Origin: Firmicutes bacterium HGW-Firmicutes-1
GTDB taxonomy: Bacteria; Bacillota; Clostridia; Lachnospirales; Vallitaleaceae
NCBI GenBank assembly: GCA_002841625.1
Contig: PHAG01000001.1
Location: 372,001 to 436,000 of the forward strand
DNA: 64,000 bases
Reading direction: 5' to 3'
Shown: positions 63,101-64,000 of the stretch, piece after piece
Layout: every line of letters starts with the position of its first letter
How positions within the stretch are numbered: the stretch's first letter is position 1
Translations under genes and position numbers: made by a program
Notes under the pieces: generated by a model
Told to the model about the DNA's origin: nothing
Seen by the model: the letters and a program-made list of their open reading frames with translations, nothing else
Databases searched by the model: none

Positions 63101-64000
63101 AGTTCTACTCCTGCTGCTCCTTTTTTAACTGTACCAATTACATATGCTTTTTCTCCCATTTCTGCTAAGCACTGGATAGCTTTTTGCGCATCCTCAGCAG
63201 TCATTGCAATTACCATACCTATGCCCATATTGAAAGTATTATACATATCCTTTAGTTCAATATCTGCGAGTTGTTGCATTAAGTTGAAAATTGGAAGCAC
63301 AGGCCAAGAGCCTAAATTTATCTGTGCACTATATCCCTCTTTAAACATTCTTGGAATATTTTCAATGAAACCACCACCCGTAATGTGACTGATAGCTTTC
63401 ATTGAAACACACTCTTTTAACGCTTGAATCGCTTTTACATATATTTTAGTTGGCTTAATTAATTGCTCGCCTACTGTTGTGCCAAGATCTTCGACATATA
63501 CTGAAAGCTTTTCAACCGTTGGTTCAAATAATTTTCTAACCAAGGAATACCCATTGCTATGGATACCTGTGGAAGGTAGTCCAACTAGCACATCCCCTTC
63601 TATTACCTTTGATCCATCAATGATTTCTTTTTTATCAACGATTCCCACCGCAAATCCCGCTAAATCGTATTCATCAACTGAGTAGAAGCCTGGCATCTCT
63701 GCTGTTTCTCCACCAATAAGCGCCGCTCCAGATTGTCTACAACCTTCAGCTATACCTCCAACGATTGTTGCGATCTTTTCAGGTACATTCTTGCCACAAG
63801 CAATATAGTCTAAGAAAAATAACGGTTCAGCTCCTGAACAAACGATATCATTTACGCACATTGCTACACAATCTATACCTATTGTGTCATGCTTATCTAA
63901 TACAAATGCAATCTTAAGCTTGGTACCAACTCCATCCGTACCTGACACTAAAATTGGTTCCTCCATTTTATGCTTTGCTAATGAAAACAAGCCACCAAAT
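63094..64000 (-). CDS. purM: Phosphoribosylformylglycinamidine cyclo-ligase, N terminus outside the window
   Basis: PurM closes the imidazole ring of AIR with ATP, step five of purine synthesis. About 302 residues are visible; the frame runs out of the window at base 64000, with codons reading F-G-G before LFSLAKHK, so the first 40-50 residues are missing. Visible motifs are [47 protein letters not shown] and [14 protein letters not shown]. It is followed by purN and purD in a pur operon. Confidence 0.95.
   Translation of the reverse strand, partial: FGGLFSLAKHKMEEPILVSGTDGVGTKLKIAFVLDKHDTIGIDCVAMCVNDIVCSGAEPLFFLDYIACGKNVPEKIATIVGGIAEGCRQSGAALIGGETAEMPGFYSVDEYDLAGFAVGIVDKKEIIDGSKVIEGDVLVGLPSTGIHSNGYSLVRKLFEPTVEKLSVYVEDLGTTVGEQLIKPTKIYVKAIQALKECVSMKAISHITGGGFIENIPRMFKEGYSAQINLGSWPVLPIFNLMQQLADIELKDMYNTFNMGIGMVIAMTAEDAQKAIQCLAEMGEKAYVIGTVKKGAAGVELC

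Overview
The window is AT-rich chromosomal DNA of a strictly anaerobic Firmicute of class Clostridia. The evidence is a six-cysteine ranthipeptide (SCIFF) with its radical-SAM maturase beside a TIGR04086-type membrane protein, YajC and SecDF. A HisS-AspS T-box operon, HemZ, RecJ-Apt-RelA-Dtd order, RseC, strong AGGAGG ribosome binding sites and frequent TTG/GTG starts point the same way. I do not assign a genus. I saw no rRNA, tRNA or CRISPR array and no phage structural genes.

Layout. (1) 1-9.0 kb, minus strand: a tungsten/molybdenum block. It runs from a tungstate-type ABC importer (tupABC) through mog, two moeA genes (one fused to a ligand-binding domain), moaA, moaC and a MOSC protein to a truncated aldehyde:ferredoxin oxidoreductase (AOR). 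The AOR has its own promoter and a long leader resembling a molybdenum/tungsten-cofactor riboswitch. tupA has a second, unidentified structured leader. An AraC-type regulator is divergent. (2) 10-18 kb: GNAT, glyA, an orphan amino-acid-sensing histidine kinase, a three-gene operon of two half-size ArsP-type permeases and a cysteine-rich DUF2703 protein, a TPR protein and two small unknown genes. (3) 18.1-26.1 kb, minus: a nine-gene NiFe-hydrogenase operon (cytochrome-b5-like protein, small and large subunits, protease, HypA-like protein, hypF, hypC, hypD, hypE). (4) 26.3-41.4 kb: a stretch flanked by two standalone large serine recombinases. It holds a DUF421 protein, a cysteine-rich four-helix protein, a ribose-type ABC importer with two PfkB kinases and a CdaR-like regulator, and poorly characterised small, membrane and protease genes. 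(5) 41.4-43.3 kb: a CxxC microprotein and a beta-propeller/coiled-coil/pentapeptide-like protein. (6) 43.3-64 kb: mostly core genes (rseC, aspS-hisS with T-box, hemZ, glyoxalase-type hydrolase, dtd, relA, apt, recJ, secDF, SCIFF pair, PHP phosphoesterase, yajC, purD-purN-purM). One feature is odd: an array of five 85-bp tandem repeats between apt and relA.

How it fits together. The left block imports tungstate (or molybdate), builds pterin cofactor and supplies the AOR. The hydrogenase operon carries most of its own maturation machinery but has no hypB, and its HypA-like protein lacks the zinc loop. In the sugar region, the importer promoter and the kinase/regulator promoter share one architecture, a palindrome abutting the -35 box, which suggests co-regulation by the CdaR-like protein encoded between them.

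The strongest candidates for new biology are the tupA leader, the shared sugar operator, the Tat-less hydrogenase with its cytochrome-b5-like partner and reduced HypA, the 85-bp array at relA, the microprotein upstream of the second recombinase, and the propeller/pentapeptide protein. All assignments come from reading the sequence; no database search was run.
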